64,000 nt of DNA from an uncultured bacterium (lineage in GTDB: Bacteria; Cyanobacteriota; Vampirovibrionia; Gastranaerophilales; Gastranaerophilaceae), in the NCBI GenBank assembly GCA_949288725.1, contig CASELF010000063.1:45598-109597 (forward strand). The letters are read 5' to 3'. The translations under genes and the position numbers were made by a program. The notes beneath the pieces were generated by a model. That model had not been told where the DNA came from and made no database searches. It saw nothing but the letters and a program-made list of their open reading frames with translations. Every line of letters starts with the position of its first letter. Positions within the stretch are counted from its first letter, which is position 1. Shown piece after piece: positions 27,863 to 37,212 of the stretch.

Positions 27863-30373
27863 TTATTTTGTAGTTGATGCTTCTTCTACTTGTTCAACAT
27901 CTTTTTCTTTTTTTGATTTTTTCTTTTTGTCGAATGTTATTTTGCCATCAACTAATGTAACTTCAATAACATCACCTGGACCGTATTTGCCTGATAAGAT
28001 TTCTTCTGCCAAACTATCTTCCATTTTTCTTTGGATTAAACGACGCAAAGGTCTTGCACCGTAGGCTTCTGAGTATCCGTTTTCAGCCAAATGATCTTTT
28101 ACTTCATCAGAAACTTCAACTGTCAAATCTTTTTCTGCTAAACGTTTGAACAAATCTTTTAGCATCAAATCAACAATTTGTCTGATTTCTTCTTTTGTAA
28201 GATGTGCAAATACAATTGTTTCATCAATTCTGTTAAGAAATTCAGGTCTAAATGCCTTTTTCATTTCTTCTGTTACAGTTTCTTTTAACTTTTCATATTT
28301 GCTCTTTGATTCATCTTCTGCTGTTGTGAAACCTAATTTTGATGTATTGGTTATCATGCTGGCACCGACGTTAGAGGTCATGATTATTACTGTATTTTTG
28401 AAACTTACATGACGTCCTTTTGAATCGGTTAATCTACCATCATCTAAGATTTGAAGCATTATGTTAAATACATCAGGGTGTGCTTTTTCGATTTCATCAA
28501 AAAGTACAACTGAATATGGTTTCTTTCTTACTAATTCTGAAAGATGTCCGCCATCATCATATCCAACATAGCCCGGAGGTGAACCAATTAATTTAGCAGT
28601 TGAATGTTTGTCCATAAATTCTGACATGTCAACTCTTATCATATTATCTTCAGAACCAAACATTGCTTCTGCTAATGCTTTTGCAAGTTCAGTTTTACCG
28701 ACACCTGTAGGTCCGCAGAAGATAAAACTACCAATTGGTCTGTTTGGAGCTTTTAAACCAACTCTTGCTCTTCTTATAGCCTTTGAAATTGCTACAATTG
28801 CATCATGTTGACCTATTACTCTCTTGTGAAGAGTTTCTTCAAGTTTTAGTAATCTTTCACTTTCACCTTCAGTTAATTTTGTTACAGGGATACCTGTCAT
28901 CATTGCGATAACTTCGGCAACATTTTCTGCTGTAACTGTTGCTTTATTTGCTTCGTTTTCATTACGCCATTTTTCAGAAATTTCTCTGATTTTATCCTTT
29001 AAGTCTGCCTCGTCATCTCTTAATTGAGATGCTACATCAAACTCTTTGTTTCTTATCGCATCTTCTTTTTCTTTAATTAATGCTTTTAGTTGTTTTTCAA
29101 GTTCTTTACCCTCAGGAGAAATATTAGAAACTTTTAGTCTAACTTTTGAACTTGCTTCATCTATAACATCAATGGCTTTGTCTGGTAAAAATCTGTCATT
29201 TATGTATTTGCTTGACAGTTTTACCGCTGCAACTATCGCATCATCTGATATTATAAGTTTGTGGTGTTCTTCATATTTTGGTTTCAAACCTTTTATGATT
29301 TCAATTGATTCTTCAATTGTTGGTTCATCAATTTGAACAGGTTGAAAACGTCTTTCAAGTGCAGAATCTTTTTCGATATATTTTCTGTATTCGTCAGATG
29401 TCGTTGCACCGATTACTTGTATTTCACCACGTGATAGTGCAGGTTTTAATATATTGGCAGCATCAATTGCGCCTTCTGCTGCACCTGCACCGATTAAAGT
29501 GTGCATTTCGTCAATTACAAGTATTATGTTGCCTGCTTGACGAATTTCGTCCATGATTTTTTTCAAACGCTCTTCAAATTCACCACGGTATTTTGTCCCT
29601 GCAACAAGTAAACCCATGTCTAATTGGATAACCTTTTTGCCGTCTAATATATCAGGTACTTCAGCATTTACAATTCTTGTTGCTAAACCTTCTGCAACAG
29701 CAGTTTTACCTACACCTGGTTCACCTATTAGTACAGGATTATTTTTGGTTCTTCTTGCCAAAATTTGTATTACACGTTCAATTTCTTTATCTCTGCCTAC
29801 TACAGGATCAAGTCTTAATTCTTGAGCGGCAAGTGTTAAATCTCTACCAAATTCATCCAAACTTGGGGTTTTTGTTTTTCCTCCGGTTGATGAACTTGAA
29901 CTTGATGTTGAACCTGTTGAACCCGCTGTTGTTGTTTTGGATTCTCCAAGCATTTTTATTACATTACTTCTTACTTTATTTAGGTCTACACCTAAATTTT
30001 CCAGTACACGCGCCGCTACGCCTTCTCCTTCTCGAATCAAGCCTAATAGCAAGTGTTCTGTTCCTATATAATTGTGTCCTAATTGTCTCGCCTCATCCCA
30101 TGATAATTCCAAAACCCTTTTGGCTCTTGGAGTAAATGGGATTTCTACTGCTACAAACCCTGAACCTCTGCCTATTATTTTTTCGACTTCAGTTCGTGCA
30201 TCTTTTAGGTTTACACCCATTGATTTAAGAGTTTTTGCGGCAACTCCGGTTCCTTCGCCGATTAGACCAAGCAATACTTGCTCAGTTCCTACAAAATTAT
30301 GTCCTAATCTACGAGCTTCTTCCTGAGCGAGCATTATTACTTTTATTGCCTTTTCTGTAAAACGTTCGAACAT
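27863..30373 (-). CDS. clpC: ATP-dependent Clp protease ATP-binding subunit ClpC
   Basis: AAA+ unfoldase that feeds ClpP. 836 residues: two Clp N repeats (1-150), a Ser/Thr/Gly linker, AAA-1 with Walker A GEPGVGKT, the UVR-type middle helix (around [20 protein letters not shown]), and AAA-2 with GPTGVGKT, then a charged tail. ClpC with a UVR motif is the form of Firmicutes and Cyanobacteria, fitting the lineage. It is the last gene of a leftward group after smpB (88 bp gap), and is closed by a strong terminator. Confidence 0.97.
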   Translation of the reverse strand: MFERFTEKAIKVIMLAQEEARRLGHNFVGTEQVLLGLIGEGTGVAAKTLKSMGVNLKDARTEVEKIIGRGSGFVAVEIPFTPRAKRVLELSWDEARQLGHNYIGTEHLLLGLIREGEGVAARVLENLGVDLNKVRSNVIKMLGESKTTTAGSTGSTSSSSSSTGGKTKTPSLDEFGRDLTLAAQELRLDPVVGRDKEIERVIQILARRTKNNPVLIGEPGVGKTAVAEGLATRIVNAEVPDILDGKKVIQLDMGLLVAGTKYRGEFEERLKKIMDEIRQAGNIILVIDEMHTLIGAGAAEGAIDAANILKPALSRGEIQVIGATTSDEYRKYIEKDSALERRFQPVQIDEPTIEESIEIIKGLKPKYEEHHKLIISDDAIVAAVKLSSKYINDRFLPDKAIDVIDEASSKVRLKVSNISPEGKELEKQLKALIKEKEDAIRNKEFDVASQLRDDEADLKDKIREISEKWRNENEANKATVTAENVAEVIAMMTGIPVTKLTEGESERLLKLEETLHKRVIGQHDAIVAISKAIRRARVGLKAPNRPIGSFIFCGPTGVGKTELAKALAEAMFGSEDNMIRVDMSEFMDKHSTAKLIGSPPGYVGYDDGGHLSELVRKKPYSVVLFDEIEKAHPDVFNIMLQILDDGRLTDSKGRHVSFKNTVIIMTSNVGASMITNTSKLGFTTAEDESKSKYEKLKETVTEEMKKAFRPEFLNRIDETIVFAHLTKEEIRQIVDLMLKDLFKRLAEKDLTVEVSDEVKDHLAENGYSEAYGARPLRRLIQRKMEDSLAEEILSGKYGPGDVIEVTLVDGKITFDKKKKSKKEKDVEQVEEASTTK

Positions 30374-30461
30374 TATCTACTCCTATCTCTTCTTATATCC
30401 AAATTATACATAAAATATAAAAAACTTTCAATATGCAAAATAGGATAAAGTTTTATGTGAT

Positions 30462-30908
30462 TTAGTATTTTGTTTTTCTGTCGATTTCTCTTTGCTGGTC
30501 TTTTTTGGCTAGGGTTTCCCTCTTGTCATATAACTTCTTCCCTTTGGCAAGCCCTATTTCTACTTTCGCAAAACCCTTTTGAATAAACACTTCCAGCGGT
30601 ACTATTGTGTAGCCGTCTTTTTTTATTTTTGAATGCATTTTTAAGATTTCTTTTTTTGTTAATAAAAGTTTTCTTACTCTGTCTGTTTTATGATTAAATC
30701 TGTTGCCTTGTTCATACGGGGATATATGGCAGTTATAGAGAAAGATTTCGTTATCTTCTATTCTGCAAAAACTGTCTTTTAAGTTTATCGCATTTTTTCG
30801 GATAGATTTTATTTCTGTTCCTGTCAAAACTATTCCGGCTACATATTTTTCAGAAATTGTGTAGTCGTGAAAGGCTTTTCTGTTTGTTGTAATTACTTTT
30901 TTCTCCAT
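30462..30908 (-). CDS. smpB: SsrA-binding protein
   Basis: Partner of tmRNA in rescuing stalled ribosomes. 148 residues: ITTNRKAFHDYTISEKYVAG at the N terminus, the conserved LTGTEIKSIRKN and NCHISPYEQGNRFNH motifs, and the basic C-terminal tail KRETLAKKDQQREIDRK that enters the decoding site. It follows the unknown 250-residue gene by 21 bp. The tmRNA gene itself is not in the window. Confidence 0.97.
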   Translation of the reverse strand: MEKKVITTNRKAFHDYTISEKYVAGIVLTGTEIKSIRKNAINLKDSFCRIEDNEIFLYNCHISPYEQGNRFNHKTDRVRKLLLTKKEILKMHSKIKKDGYTIVPLEVFIQKGFAKVEIGLAKGKKLYDKRETLAKKDQQREIDRKTKY

Positions 30909-30929
30909 AATCAGATTATATCACAGAGA

Positions 30930-31682
30930 TTATTTTTTTGTCCTTGCCTTTTGTAATGCTTTTAAAAGTTCTGCTTCAATAAATTCTAATTTTTCAGTGT
31001 ATTGGTACGGATTTGCTTCTATTGCTCTTTCGCTGTATTTTACATCTGTATGCGGGGTTCTGTTTATTTTTCGCATATATTCTTTATTGAACTGATTGAT
31101 GTTCTCCGCTTTTTGAATACTATATCTGAACAATTGAAGTGTGTCTATTTTTTCTTCTAATGAAAGTCCTTTCAGGTATTGAGAAAGTTTTTTCTTGTTA
31201 ATTCCTCCGATTATATTAATTTCTTTTTCAAAAAATTGTTCGGCATCAAGAGGGTTTTCACCTTTATTAAACATTGAAATAACTCTTCTGAAGAATTTTG
31301 GATTCCAAATATCGTTAAAATATTTTTGGGTCATTTTCAATAATTCTTTCATATCAGTTTTTTTGACTTTATCAGAATAGGCGTTTTTAGGAAATATCAA
31401 AAAATATCCTTTACACGTCGCATTCTCATTTACCAAATGCCTGATATCACTTGTTTTTGACCACTCATCATAATAGGTTACAGGAATCTTATTCCCTGCA
31501 CTTTTTTGAAGTAGTTTTGAAAATCTAAATCTGGACATTTCGCTTTCAACGAAATCTTTTTTTAGTATTTCGTGAAATGCATCATTCATTTGTCTTGCAT
31601 TCTCAAGACGCTCTTTTACAGTTCCTTTTGCTATTTTTAAAGGAAGAAATGATTTTTTTGTATCTATTTTTATTGTTACCAT
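30930..31682 (-). CDS. Hypothetical protein, 250 aa, helical and basic
   Basis: A soluble, Lys-rich, largely helical protein without signal peptide or membrane segments. It begins MVTIKIDTKKSFLPLKIAKG, a pattern seen in lineage-specific proteins whose first strand is followed by a charged helix, and has NRTPHTDVKYSERAIEANPY near residue 210. I recognise no domain. It lies between oppF-like (32 bp upstream) and smpB (21 bp downstream), so it belongs to the same transcript but gives no clue to function. Confidence 0.7.
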   Translation of the reverse strand: MVTIKIDTKKSFLPLKIAKGTVKERLENARQMNDAFHEILKKDFVESEMSRFRFSKLLQKSAGNKIPVTYYDEWSKTSDIRHLVNENATCKGYFLIFPKNAYSDKVKKTDMKELLKMTQKYFNDIWNPKFFRRVISMFNKGENPLDAEQFFEKEINIIGGINKKKLSQYLKGLSLEEKIDTLQLFRYSIQKAENINQFNKEYMRKINRTPHTDVKYSERAIEANPYQYTEKLEFIEAELLKALQKARTKK

Positions 31683-31714
31683 ATCTAATTTAAAATGTGT
31701 AAAAATATTTTTTG

Positions 31715-32683
31715 CTAGTTATATAAAAAACAATTGCAAATATGTGTTTCGGAAAATTTTACAACACTTGGAATTTCTGTTTTGCATTTGTCCATAACAA
31801 AAGGACATCTGGTGTGAAATTTGCATCCTGAAGGTAGATTTTCAGGTGATGGAAGTTCTCCTTGCAGTTGTATTTTTTCTTTTTCTGTATCCGGGTTTAG
31901 TTCAGGTGCTGAACTTAGCAATGCTTTTGTGTATGGATGTTTAGCGTTTGTAAATATTTCATCGTTTTTGCCGGTTTCTACAATTTCTCCAAGATACATT
32001 ATTGCTATTTTATCCGAAATATATCTTATTACGCTTAAATCGTGTGATATAAATAAAATTGTCAGATTTAGGTCTTTTTTTAATTCTTTGAGTAAATTAA
32101 TAATTTGTGCTTGAATACTGACGTCAAGTGCACTTACTGGCTCATCTGCGATGATTATTTGCGGTTCTAATACAAGTGCTCTTGCTATTGCTATTCTTTG
32201 TCTTTGCCCGCCTGAAAATTCATGAGGGTATCTTTTTAGGCAATCTTCATCAAGCCCTACACTGTGTATTTTTTTTAGCACAATTTCATCAATTTCATTT
32301 TTGCTTAAGTCTGTATTTATCTCAAGCGGTTCTCTTAGTATTTGACCTATTTTCATTTTAGGGTTGAGGCTTGCGTAAGGGTTTTGGAATATCATTTGAA
32401 TTTTTTTATAAAAGTCTTTTAATTCCTGCCTTTTGTGCAAATTTTCTACGTTCTGATTATCAACAATGATTTCGCCTGATTTTGGTTCAATTAGTTTCAT
32501 AATCGCTTTGGCTAGTGTTGATTTTCCACAGCCTGATTCTCCTGCTATTGCAAGAATTTCTCCCCTGTCAGCACTTAGTGTGACGCCATTTACTGCATAG
32601 ACGTTTTTTACCCCTCCAAATACATTCTTTTTAGATTGGTATATTACTTCTAAGTTTTTTATTTCTAATACTTTTTCTGCCAT
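31715..32683 (-). CDS. Oligopeptide/dipeptide ABC transporter ATP-binding protein (OppF/DppF type)
   Basis: 322 residues. Walker A GESGCGKSTLAK, signature SGGQRQRIAIARAL, Walker B IIIADEPVSALD, and the C-terminal oligopeptide-transporter domain with the cysteine cluster GCKFHTRCPFVMDKC and HICNC. OppF normally works with OppD, two permeases and a binding protein, none of which is nearby, so partners must be encoded elsewhere. It lies 48 bp after lpd and 32 bp before the unknown 250-residue gene. Confidence 0.92.
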   Translation of the reverse strand: MAEKVLEIKNLEVIYQSKKNVFGGVKNVYAVNGVTLSADRGEILAIAGESGCGKSTLAKAIMKLIEPKSGEIIVDNQNVENLHKRQELKDFYKKIQMIFQNPYASLNPKMKIGQILREPLEINTDLSKNEIDEIVLKKIHSVGLDEDCLKRYPHEFSGGQRQRIAIARALVLEPQIIIADEPVSALDVSIQAQIINLLKELKKDLNLTILFISHDLSVIRYISDKIAIMYLGEIVETGKNDEIFTNAKHPYTKALLSSAPELNPDTEKEKIQLQGELPSPENLPSGCKFHTRCPFVMDKCKTEIPSVVKFSETHICNCFLYN

Positions 32684-32731
32684 ATTGAGATTTTATTTTA
32701 ATTCTTGCTGATAATCAATTATCCTGTAGTT

Positions 32732-33982
32732 TTAATTAATTTTGAATAAACTTTCAAAGATACCTTCTGAGTATGTTGGATGAGCAAAACAAACTTCTTT
32801 TAATTTGTCTGTTGTTATATCGTTTTGCATTGCAATAAGAATTTGCTGAAGCATTGATGATGCTTCTTTTGATACTATATGAACTCCTATTATTTTTTTA
32901 TCTTGAGCAAGTAATTTAATAAATCCTTCCGTTTCATTATCACAGTGAGATTTTCCAAGTGAAGATATCAGAGTGGTCGTTTTTTTTAAAGTTCCTGCTT
33001 CCAAGTCTTGCTCTCTTTTTCCTGCCCAGGCAATTTCAGGTGTTCCATAGATTACAGAAGGGGTTAAATCCTTTCTGAATGGTATTGAATCTGTTTCTTC
33101 AATTGCTTCTTTTATTGCAAAGTGTGCCAGTTGAATTTGTCCTGTTACATCTCCAATGTATTTTACACCATCAATTTTGTTATCGGTAATATTTGGAATT
33201 CTACCTGTTGCAACTAATATTTTTTCGGGGTGCAAAATTTCATCATTAGATATTGTTACTTCTTTGTTTTCGATTTTTTTAATTGATGAATTCAGATAAA
33301 ACGGTATTTTTTTTGTTTTAAAAATTCTCTCAACTCGTTTAGAAACTTCAATATCTGCAATAGGAAGCAAATGCTGCGCCATTTCTACTATTGTTGTTTG
33401 AACTCCAAAATTAGACATTATTCTTGCCCATTCAAGCCCTATAGCACCTGAACCGACAATTAGAATACTTTTGGGTAATGCTTGCAAGTTGAGTATGTCA
33501 TCTGAAGATAAAATGAATTCTCCATCAAATTCAAGACCTTTTATTATTCTTGGAGATGATCCTGTTGCACAAATTATTTCCTTACAATTAAATATGTTCC
33601 CGTCTTTTGTTAAAATTTGTGTTGAGTTTTTGATTTTTGCTTCTTCTTTAATTACCTTAACTTTAGCATTTTTTAGTGCAAGTTCGATACCTTTTCTAAG
33701 TTTTTCTATTACTTGAGTTTTTCTTTCTTGAACTTTTGAATAATCAAGTTTAACTTCGCCGACAGAAATCCCTAAATCGGCGCAATTGAGGGTTTGAGCG
33801 TAAACTTCTGATGTGTGTAAAATGCTTTTTGTTGGAATACAGCCTTTGTTTAGGCAAATGCCTCCAATTTCATCTTTTTCAAATAAAACGACACTTTTAC
33901 CATTTTTAGCAGCATGCAGTGCGGCGGTGTAGCCTCCAGGGCCTGCTCCAACAATTCCTAAATCAAAATCAAACTCTTCCAT
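32732..33982 (-). CDS. lpd: Dihydrolipoyl dehydrogenase
   Basis: FAD enzyme that reoxidises dihydrolipoamide in 2-oxoacid dehydrogenase or glycine cleavage complexes. I start it at the ATG at 33982, six bases after AAAGG and 14 bp after alr; the upstream TTG frame would overlap alr. About 416 residues, slightly short. FAD loop GIVGAGPGGYTAALHAA, redox disulfide GGICLNKGCIPTKS, NAD loop VGSGAIGLEWAR and the C-terminal HPTYSEGIFES active-site His-Glu pair are present. No E1, E2 or glycine cleavage gene is seen nearby. Confidence 0.9.
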   Translation of the reverse strand: MEEFDFDLGIVGAGPGGYTAALHAAKNGKSVVLFEKDEIGGICLNKGCIPTKSILHTSEVYAQTLNCADLGISVGEVKLDYSKVQERKTQVIEKLRKGIELALKNAKVKVIKEEAKIKNSTQILTKDGNIFNCKEIICATGSSPRIIKGLEFDGEFILSSDDILNLQALPKSILIVGSGAIGLEWARIMSNFGVQTTIVEMAQHLLPIADIEVSKRVERIFKTKKIPFYLNSSIKKIENKEVTISNDEILHPEKILVATGRIPNITDNKIDGVKYIGDVTGQIQLAHFAIKEAIEETDSIPFRKDLTPSVIYGTPEIAWAGKREQDLEAGTLKKTTTLISSLGKSHCDNETEGFIKLLAQDKKIIGVHIVSKEASSMLQQILIAMQNDITTDKLKEVCFAHPTYSEGIFESLFKIN

Positions 33983-33996
33983 ATTTACCTTTAATC

Positions 33997-35118
33997 TTAT
34001 CTTGTATAAACTCTTGGCAGTCTTACTTTTAGTCTGCAAGTTAATTCATAGTTTATTGTATGTAATAATTTAGCCCACTCATCAATTGAATGAGTTTCAT
34101 CTAGAAGTGTCAAAATATCGCCGACATTTGCATTTGCATCTGTTACATCAAACATCATTTGATCCATTGTGATATTTCCAACTTGCGGAACTTCTACACC
34201 GTTTACGACACCTTTAATTTTGTTTGATAAAAGTCTTGGAACACCATCTGCATATCCGATTGGAACGGTTGCAATTGTTCTATCTCCTTTTGCAGTATAG
34301 GTGTGGCAGTAACTTACGCCTTCTCCGTCTTTTGCGGTGTGAATATTTACGATTCTGCCTTTTAGTGAAATCAGTTGTTTTAATTTTGGCTTTTCAAATT
34401 CAATATTTGGAAAATCAGGATATAGGCCATACAATGATATTCCAATTCTTCGCATATTTGAATTCGGAACATTGTAACAAATACTTCCTGCAGTATTTAG
34501 AATGTGTAATAACAAACCTTCTGTATTGGAATTGTCTATAACATAATTCCATTTTCTGATTTGCTCTTGAGTCTTGTCTAGTTCTTCTGCTGCTGCAAGG
34601 TGGGTAAAAATTCCCTGTAGGTTTATATAAGGCGCATTTTGAACTTCTTTTATAAATTCTATTGCATCTTCTACTCTTACTCCAATTCTATTCATGCCTG
34701 TATCAAGTTTGATATGAACTTTAGGCTTTATTCCTGTTCTTATAAAGGCTTGTTCGCATGCTTTTATATGCTCTTTTGAAAATATTGCAATACTTAAATC
34801 GTTTTTGACTGCACTTTCTACCGCCCAAACCGGAACTGCACCAAGTACAAGAATTTCACAGTTTATATTGGCATTTCTGAGGTCAACGCCTTCATCGATA
34901 GATGCTACTCCAAGCATATCAATTCCTGATGCTAATATCGTTGGAGCCAGCATTACTGCGCCATGTCCGTAGGCATCAGCCTTTACTACTCCCAAAAGTT
35001 TTGTTCCCTTTGGTATTTTTGATTTGATTTCTTTAATATTGTTTTCTAAATTCGAAATGTTTATCTCTACCCAAGCATCTCTGTGGATGTTTATATTTGT
35101 TTGTCTCGTGTTTTTCAT
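33997..35118 (-). CDS. alr: Alanine racemase
   Basis: Makes D-alanine for peptidoglycan. 373 residues. The PLP lysine is Lys46 in VVKADAYGHGA; the second domain shows GVSYCHTYTAKGD with the catalytic Tyr, and NITMDQMMFDV. First gene of the leftward alr-lpd-oppF-smpB-clpC group, divergent from the ArsP_2-type permease genes. Confidence 0.96.
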   Translation of the reverse strand: MKNTRQTNINIHRDAWVEINISNLENNIKEIKSKIPKGTKLLGVVKADAYGHGAVMLAPTILASGIDMLGVASIDEGVDLRNANINCEILVLGAVPVWAVESAVKNDLSIAIFSKEHIKACEQAFIRTGIKPKVHIKLDTGMNRIGVRVEDAIEFIKEVQNAPYINLQGIFTHLAAAEELDKTQEQIRKWNYVIDNSNTEGLLLHILNTAGSICYNVPNSNMRRIGISLYGLYPDFPNIEFEKPKLKQLISLKGRIVNIHTAKDGEGVSYCHTYTAKGDRTIATVPIGYADGVPRLLSNKIKGVVNGVEVPQVGNITMDQMMFDVTDANANVGDILTLLDETHSIDEWAKLLHTINYELTCRLKVRLPRVYTR

Positions 35119-35215
35119 AATAAATTTAGTATAGGATAAAATTTAAAAATCTTCAATTTGTAATATTTAGAAATCAAAATTAAATTGTGTTAAAATAAAT
35201 TCGTGGAAGTAGATT

Positions 35216-36205
35216 ATGGATTTAGTAAGCGTAATTGAATCATATATTCCGAATTTTGGAGAAATTTTAGGTGTTCCTAAGTTTCTAATAAATCAAATAT
35301 ATTTTTTGCCTGACTATGTTAGACAGGCAATTATTGAGGCTTTATATTTTGTGCCGCTTTTATATTTTTTGTATTTGGCTATTGAAATATTGGAACATTT
35401 TTTTATGTGGCAAATTCCTTTCTTAATAAAATGTATCAAGAAAGTTGGTCCATTATTTGGTATATTTATATCAATTATTCCGGAATGCGGTTTTCAGGTT
35501 GTTGCAAGTACTTATTATTCAAGAAAACTTATTACAAGAGGAACTTTGATGGCATTTTTTGTATCCTGTTCTGATGATGCTTATCCTATATTGTTCTTTA
35601 ATCCTGAAAAAACTGATGTTATTATTCCTATTATAATTATAAAAGTTGCAGTCGCTATATTAACATGGTTAGCTGTTGATTCAATGATTATTTTTATGAA
35701 AAAGCCAACTGAGGAAGTTAATGCGGTTAATATAGAACTTAATGAAGATGCATGTTGCCACCATAAATTAAGTTCATTGAAGGAAGCAGAAGTTGGCTGG
35801 GGACATCCTTGGAATCATACTTTAAATATGTTCTTTTTCGTTGCTATAGCACTTTCTATATATTATTCGGCTGTTAATTCTTTGGGCAGCGGTTCTAATG
35901 TTGCACAATTACTTATGTATAATACTCCTATACAAGTTTTGGGGTGTGCAGTTTTTGGATTGATTCCGTCTTGTGCGGCATCTGTTTTTCTTGCTATTGC
36001 ATATGTGAAAGGTGTAATAAGTTTTTCTGCTTTTCTTGCAGGACTTATTACGACTACCGGGGTAGGGCTTTTATCTTTGGCAACTCATAGTAAGAAAAAT
36101 TTAGATACATTATCAATTACTTTTATTCTCCTTATTGTTGGAGTTGTAGTTGGTGTATTAAGTTCAGTTTTGCCTGTTCCTAGTATTCCGATATTTTCAA
36201 ATTAA
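35216..36205 (+). CDS. ArsP_2-type (PF11449) multi-spanning permease, copy 1
   Basis: 329 residues with about ten membrane helices in two related halves. GPLFGIFISIIPECGFQVVAS in the first half is mirrored by FGLIPSCAASVFLAIAY in the second, each with a Cys in a short helix break. The central cytoplasmic loop carries a DACCHHK cluster (about residues 178-184) that could bind a soft metal. The family is annotated as putative heavy-metal/arsenic exporters; the substrate is not established. It is followed after 9 bp by a paralogue, so the two may form a heterodimer. Confidence 0.82.
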   Translation: MDLVSVIESYIPNFGEILGVPKFLINQIYFLPDYVRQAIIEALYFVPLLYFLYLAIEILEHFFMWQIPFLIKCIKKVGPLFGIFISIIPECGFQVVASTYYSRKLITRGTLMAFFVSCSDDAYPILFFNPEKTDVIIPIIIIKVAVAILTWLAVDSMIIFMKKPTEEVNAVNIELNEDACCHHKLSSLKEAEVGWGHPWNHTLNMFFFVAIALSIYYSAVNSLGSGSNVAQLLMYNTPIQVLGCAVFGLIPSCAASVFLAIAYVKGVISFSAFLAGLITTTGVGLLSLATHSKKNLDTLSITFILLIVGVVVGVLSSVLPVPSIPIFSN

Positions 36206-36214
36206 GAGGTTGTT

Positions 36215-37195
36215 ATGGATTTTAGTTTTATAAAAATTATATTTTCTTTGCCTGAATATTTAATTGAGCCGATTACTTTTTTGCCGGATTTTCTCAAGGA
36301 TGCTTTGATAGATAGTTTAAACTTGTTGCCATTTTTGTTTGTAATGTTTGTATTTATTGAATGGCTTGAGATGTATTTCACAAAGAAGAAACACTTGTTT
36401 GTTTTTTACATGAAGAAAATTGGTCCTTTGTTTGGAAGTTTGTTTGCATCAATACCTCAATGCGGATTTTCAGTTATTGCAAGTACGCTTTATACAAGAA
36501 GAATATTAAGTAGAGGAACATTATTATCCGTTTATCTTGCAACGTCTGATGAAGCAATTCCTATTATTGTTTCTGAGCCGTCAAAGGCTTATCTTGTGTT
36601 GCCAATTATAGTTGTTAAGGTTGTTGTCGCTATTTTAGCAGGTTATCTTGTCGATTTGCTATTTAAGTATAAGGCTTGTGAACCTGTTGCTTTAAATGAT
36701 AATGAAAGCAATTTGCATGAAGAAGGTTGTTGCCATCATGAAATTAGTGAAGAACCCAAACTACAGGATTTATGGTTACACCCAGTTAAGCATACGATAA
36801 ATATCTTTATTTTTATATTAATTGTTTCAATATGCTTGGGATATATTTTATCAGTTGTTGGAACTGAAGAAAATTTGGCAAAGTATTGTCTTATAAATTC
36901 TCCACTGCAACCGTTTATTGCATCTATCATCGGACTTGTTCCTAATTGTGCAATATCAGTATTGCTTACTCTTTTATATTTGAAGCATACTATAAGTTTC
37001 GGTTCATTAATCGCTGGTTTATCTTCTGCTGCGGGCTTAGGCTTGCTTATTTTGCTTACCCGAAATAATGACAAAAAAGATACTGCAATTATTATTGTAA
37101 TACTTGTTGCTATAAGTTCTATTACAGGTATTGCCCTTCAAAATAACATTTTTAACATAAATCATATATTTACAATTTTAGGGATAAATGTATAA
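36215..37195 (+). CDS. ArsP_2-type (PF11449) multi-spanning permease, copy 2
   Basis: 326 residues, a tandem paralogue of the preceding gene with the same layout: ASIPQCGFSVIASTLYTRR in the first half, GLVPNCAISVLLTLLY in the second, and an EGCCHHEIS cluster in the central loop. The N terminus (LPEYLIEPITFLPDFLKDALIDSL) is parallel to that of copy 1 (LPDYVRQAIIEAL). An AGAGG ribosome site overlaps the end of copy 1. Divergence between the copies is substantial, so the duplication is old and both are probably used. Confidence 0.82.
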   Translation: MDFSFIKIIFSLPEYLIEPITFLPDFLKDALIDSLNLLPFLFVMFVFIEWLEMYFTKKKHLFVFYMKKIGPLFGSLFASIPQCGFSVIASTLYTRRILSRGTLLSVYLATSDEAIPIIVSEPSKAYLVLPIIVVKVVVAILAGYLVDLLFKYKACEPVALNDNESNLHEEGCCHHEISEEPKLQDLWLHPVKHTINIFIFILIVSICLGYILSVVGTEENLAKYCLINSPLQPFIASIIGLVPNCAISVLLTLLYLKHTISFGSLIAGLSSAAGLGLLILLTRNNDKKDTAIIIVILVAISSITGIALQNNIFNINHIFTILGINV

Positions 37196-37212
37196 TCAAT
37201 CTTAGAGGTTTT

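Noticed and set aside
29677..30135. A 152-codon open frame antisense to clpC, Leu-rich
   Set aside because: It is the shadow of the ClpC N-terminal coding region: no ribosome site, and the Leu/His/Phe-rich product is what the complement of Gln/Glu/Lys codons gives. Similar frames lie opposite the RND pump and prolyl-tRNA synthetase genes and are left out for the same reason.
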